Shown here one piece after another: positions 62,110-64,000 of a stretch of DNA of 64,000 nucleotides (within the stretch, counting starts at the first letter, position 1; every line of letters begins with the position of its first letter). Location: contig NC_086352.1 of the NCBI RefSeq assembly GCF_036324505.1, positions 13,228,501 to 13,292,500 of the forward strand, read 5' to 3'. Position numbers and translations under genes: made by a program. Under the pieces are notes generated by a model. It was not told the origin of the DNA. It saw nothing but the letters and a program-made list of their open reading frames with translations, and made no database searches. The stretch is from Eleginops maclovinus (lineage: Eukaryota > Chordata > Actinopteri > Perciformes > Eleginopidae).

Positions 62110-63984
62110 GTAACACCTTACCTCCACAACACAGCTGGGAAAACACCTCTGGGACAGCTAGCTCCAGGGCGGTGTGTTTTATTGTGTTCTCTTATTAAAA
62201 CAAACAAAAAAAGAGAGTAAAGTGTCCAGATGGACGCAGGCTAACCTCCATGCATAGCTAGGTTAGCTTGTGAACCTCTGCAGACTTAAATGGGTCAGTG
62301 CAGGCAGGAAGCTCACCTGACTGACTCTGCAGAATTTGTTCAGTGCACTGCAGCCAGGAGAGCCTAAGAGAGATGCAAACATTAAAAAGTACTACAGTGG
62401 TTATAAAGGAACCTGCTTCACTACAGTGATAATGAGTGTATTTATATGCTAGCTGTCTGAAATAGGCTTGTCTTAAAAACAGGTTGAGGAGAAGAAGTGT
62501 TTATATTGTACTTAAGAAACAGTAGTATAATAATTTATAGATATTCTCTTACGATTGAAGATGCTGCATTCAAAAGCAAAGTTCGAAAAGTATTTCCATC
62601 TAAATCCTAATGCAGAATGAACCATTACTTAATCATATTTATTACATTACTGGATTACACTTATCATGCAATCATATGTTCATCATTAGTGTAGTCGGTG
62701 AAGGTGGGGCTTATAATATCTACTTTGTACAGGTCTCTTAACCTTTGAAATAGTATTTATTGGTGAGTTATATTATGCTTTTTAGAATGTGAAAACAAAT
62801 ACATGATGTCCTTCTGAAGTGTTGTAAAGTAGAAATAAAAGAACATTAAAAGTATAAATACTCAATGGTCAATAACAAATATCCTAAAGTTTCAATGTAT
62901 TTTGTTAACTGTATTTAGTTACATTCCACCACTGATAACGAGTAGTAAGCTAAGCTCGCTAAAAGAGCCACTTCAGTCATGTTCTACTGTTTCTTCACAG
63001 TGTCACATTTCTGCCTTCACCACTACACTTCAAGTACTGTCTGTTGCTCAAAGGCAGCCTGTTTATCCTTACCAATCTTACACATGCTTTTATAAACCTA
63101 AAACTCAAGCAATAGAAAGTCAACCCTGCAGTCTTCATTATATAATGTTCTATCTTTGGTATTTTTAAGAATAAAGTTTTACCTGTCAGTTGAACATGAA
63201 TTTGAGGCATGTGTTAAAATCTTCCTGGCCATGGAACGGTGTAGGATGTGGAGTGGTTGGAAAGGGTGGCCTATAGCTAGCTTCAGAAAGTATTGACAAG
63301 TGTAGGTGTGTGTGTGTGTAGGCATCCGGTGTCAAAAACATGAAGAAAAGTTAAACTGCAGTGCCCTGCAACTCTTCTAAGTTTCCAATTTTAAACTTGC
63401 CTACTTTTTCTGTTGAGATCTGAGCCACACTGAAGCTCTTTTTGAGTCTTTTCAGAGTTAAATTACCTCTCCCTCTCTGTCTGCCACTTTCATTCGCACA
63501 TGTTTACTACTCAAGCTGCCGTTGCGTTTTGTAGAGCAGTAAAAGGTTAGGGTGCTAAATATAGTTGTCCATGTGTCCGGAGACAGGAGGAGCCAGTATG
63601 AGAAGGCCAGGGGTAAGTGTGTGCAATGGAGGTGGTGGACGTGTGTGTGTACATCTGTTCATGATCACTCAGAAAAAACTCTATGAATGTGTCTCCTGCT
63701 GATATAATCCTTAATCACTTGTGTTTACCAAGACTGGAAGTCTGTAGTAACGGCTAGGAATTTAAATGCAAAGTCTTTTGCATATGGAGCACTTGGGAAT
63801 TGTCAGTAAAAATAGTAAAACATTTGTATTTAATCCCAGGTTAAGCAATTGTAAAGCATCCGGTGAAGATGCACAGTGTTATTTCATGTAGATGAACACT
63901 ACTATATCCTGCTGACATATCTTTACACTGGCACATTCATCATATCAGTAGTGGATTAACGTGTTGGTCGTCATGTCATTGCAG
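62110..63984 (+). other. smyd2: smyd2 intron 1
   Basis: A 1.9-kb AT-rich intron. It includes a probable dispersed-repeat copy at 62510-62935 and ends with the acceptor TCATTGCAG. Confidence 0.8.
62510..62935 (+). repeat. Dispersed teleost repeat copy
   Basis: The block has AATGCAGAATGAACCATTAC, ATTACATTACTGGATTA, GTGAAGGTGGGGCTTATAAT, ACTTTGTACAGGTC and the end TAGTTACATTCCACCACTG. I recognise this as a copy of a frequent teleost repeat that ends in the TTACTTTCCACCACT motif; the shorter 35450-35625 segment seems related. The transposon class is unknown to me. Confidence 0.6.
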
Positions 63985-64000
63985 GAGAGAAGACCTTTTT
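63985..64000 (+). CDS. smyd2: smyd2 exon 2, first 16 bases (cut by window edge)
   Basis: After TCATTGCAG the sequence joins in frame with exon 1 (AG+G) to read R57, then REDLF. This aligns with human RKEGLS just after the first MYND cysteine pair. The remainder lies beyond the window. Confidence 0.75.

Overview
The window is nuclear DNA of a vertebrate, almost certainly a teleost fish and probably a percomorph. All genes are split by GT-AG introns, the non-coding DNA is AT-rich with very long CA/GT microsatellites, and several dispersed repeats are ones I recognise from teleost genomes (a tRNA-derived SINE with the V-SINE core, a hAT-like MITE, LINE-tail fragments). There are no bacterial-type operons and no CRISPR array.

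Layout, all genes on the + strand. (1) Positions 1-970: the 3' end of urb2, a nucleolar pre-60S ribosome assembly factor. Only the last coding exon (721-918) and its poly(A) signal (965-970) are recognised. (2) 971-3870: intergenic DNA ending in a purine-rich GGAA tract. (3) About 3870-60592: the complete galnt2 gene for the Golgi polypeptide N-acetylgalactosaminyltransferase 2. I placed all 16 coding exons; every junction is GT-AG and every phase matches its neighbour. The 1677-nt CDS gives 558 residues, 13 fewer than human GALNT2. Metal ligands D211, H213 and H346, loop Trp W318 and lectin Asp D445 each sit at the human position minus 13. Intron 1 is 29.4 kb, and the putative 3' UTR runs about 4.7 kb. 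(4) 61.8 kb to the end: the CpG-rich promoter, first exon and first 16 bases of exon 2 of smyd2, a SET/MYND lysine methyltransferase.

The three genes have unrelated jobs (ribosome assembly, O-glycosylation, protein lysine methylation). As far as I recall, urb2-galnt2 adjacency matches human 1q42, whereas human SMYD2 lies some distance away on 1q32, so the smyd2 junction is lineage-dependent synteny.

The most unusual feature is how dinucleotide tracts sit on galnt2 splice sites. CA tracts start 5, 10 and 5 nt after the donors of exons 5, 7 and 11, and a 204-bp TG tract ends 3 nt before exon 9, leaving that acceptor without a normal branch-point region. The CA and TG tracts are complementary, so exon blocks 6-8, 8 and 9-11 are each bracketed by potential RNA stems. 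Intron 1 carries six further long tracts that alternate GT, CA, GT, CA, GT, CA, including a near-palindromic pair at 23460-23883. I found no previously undescribed protein system. The splice-site/microsatellite architecture is the best candidate for follow-up.
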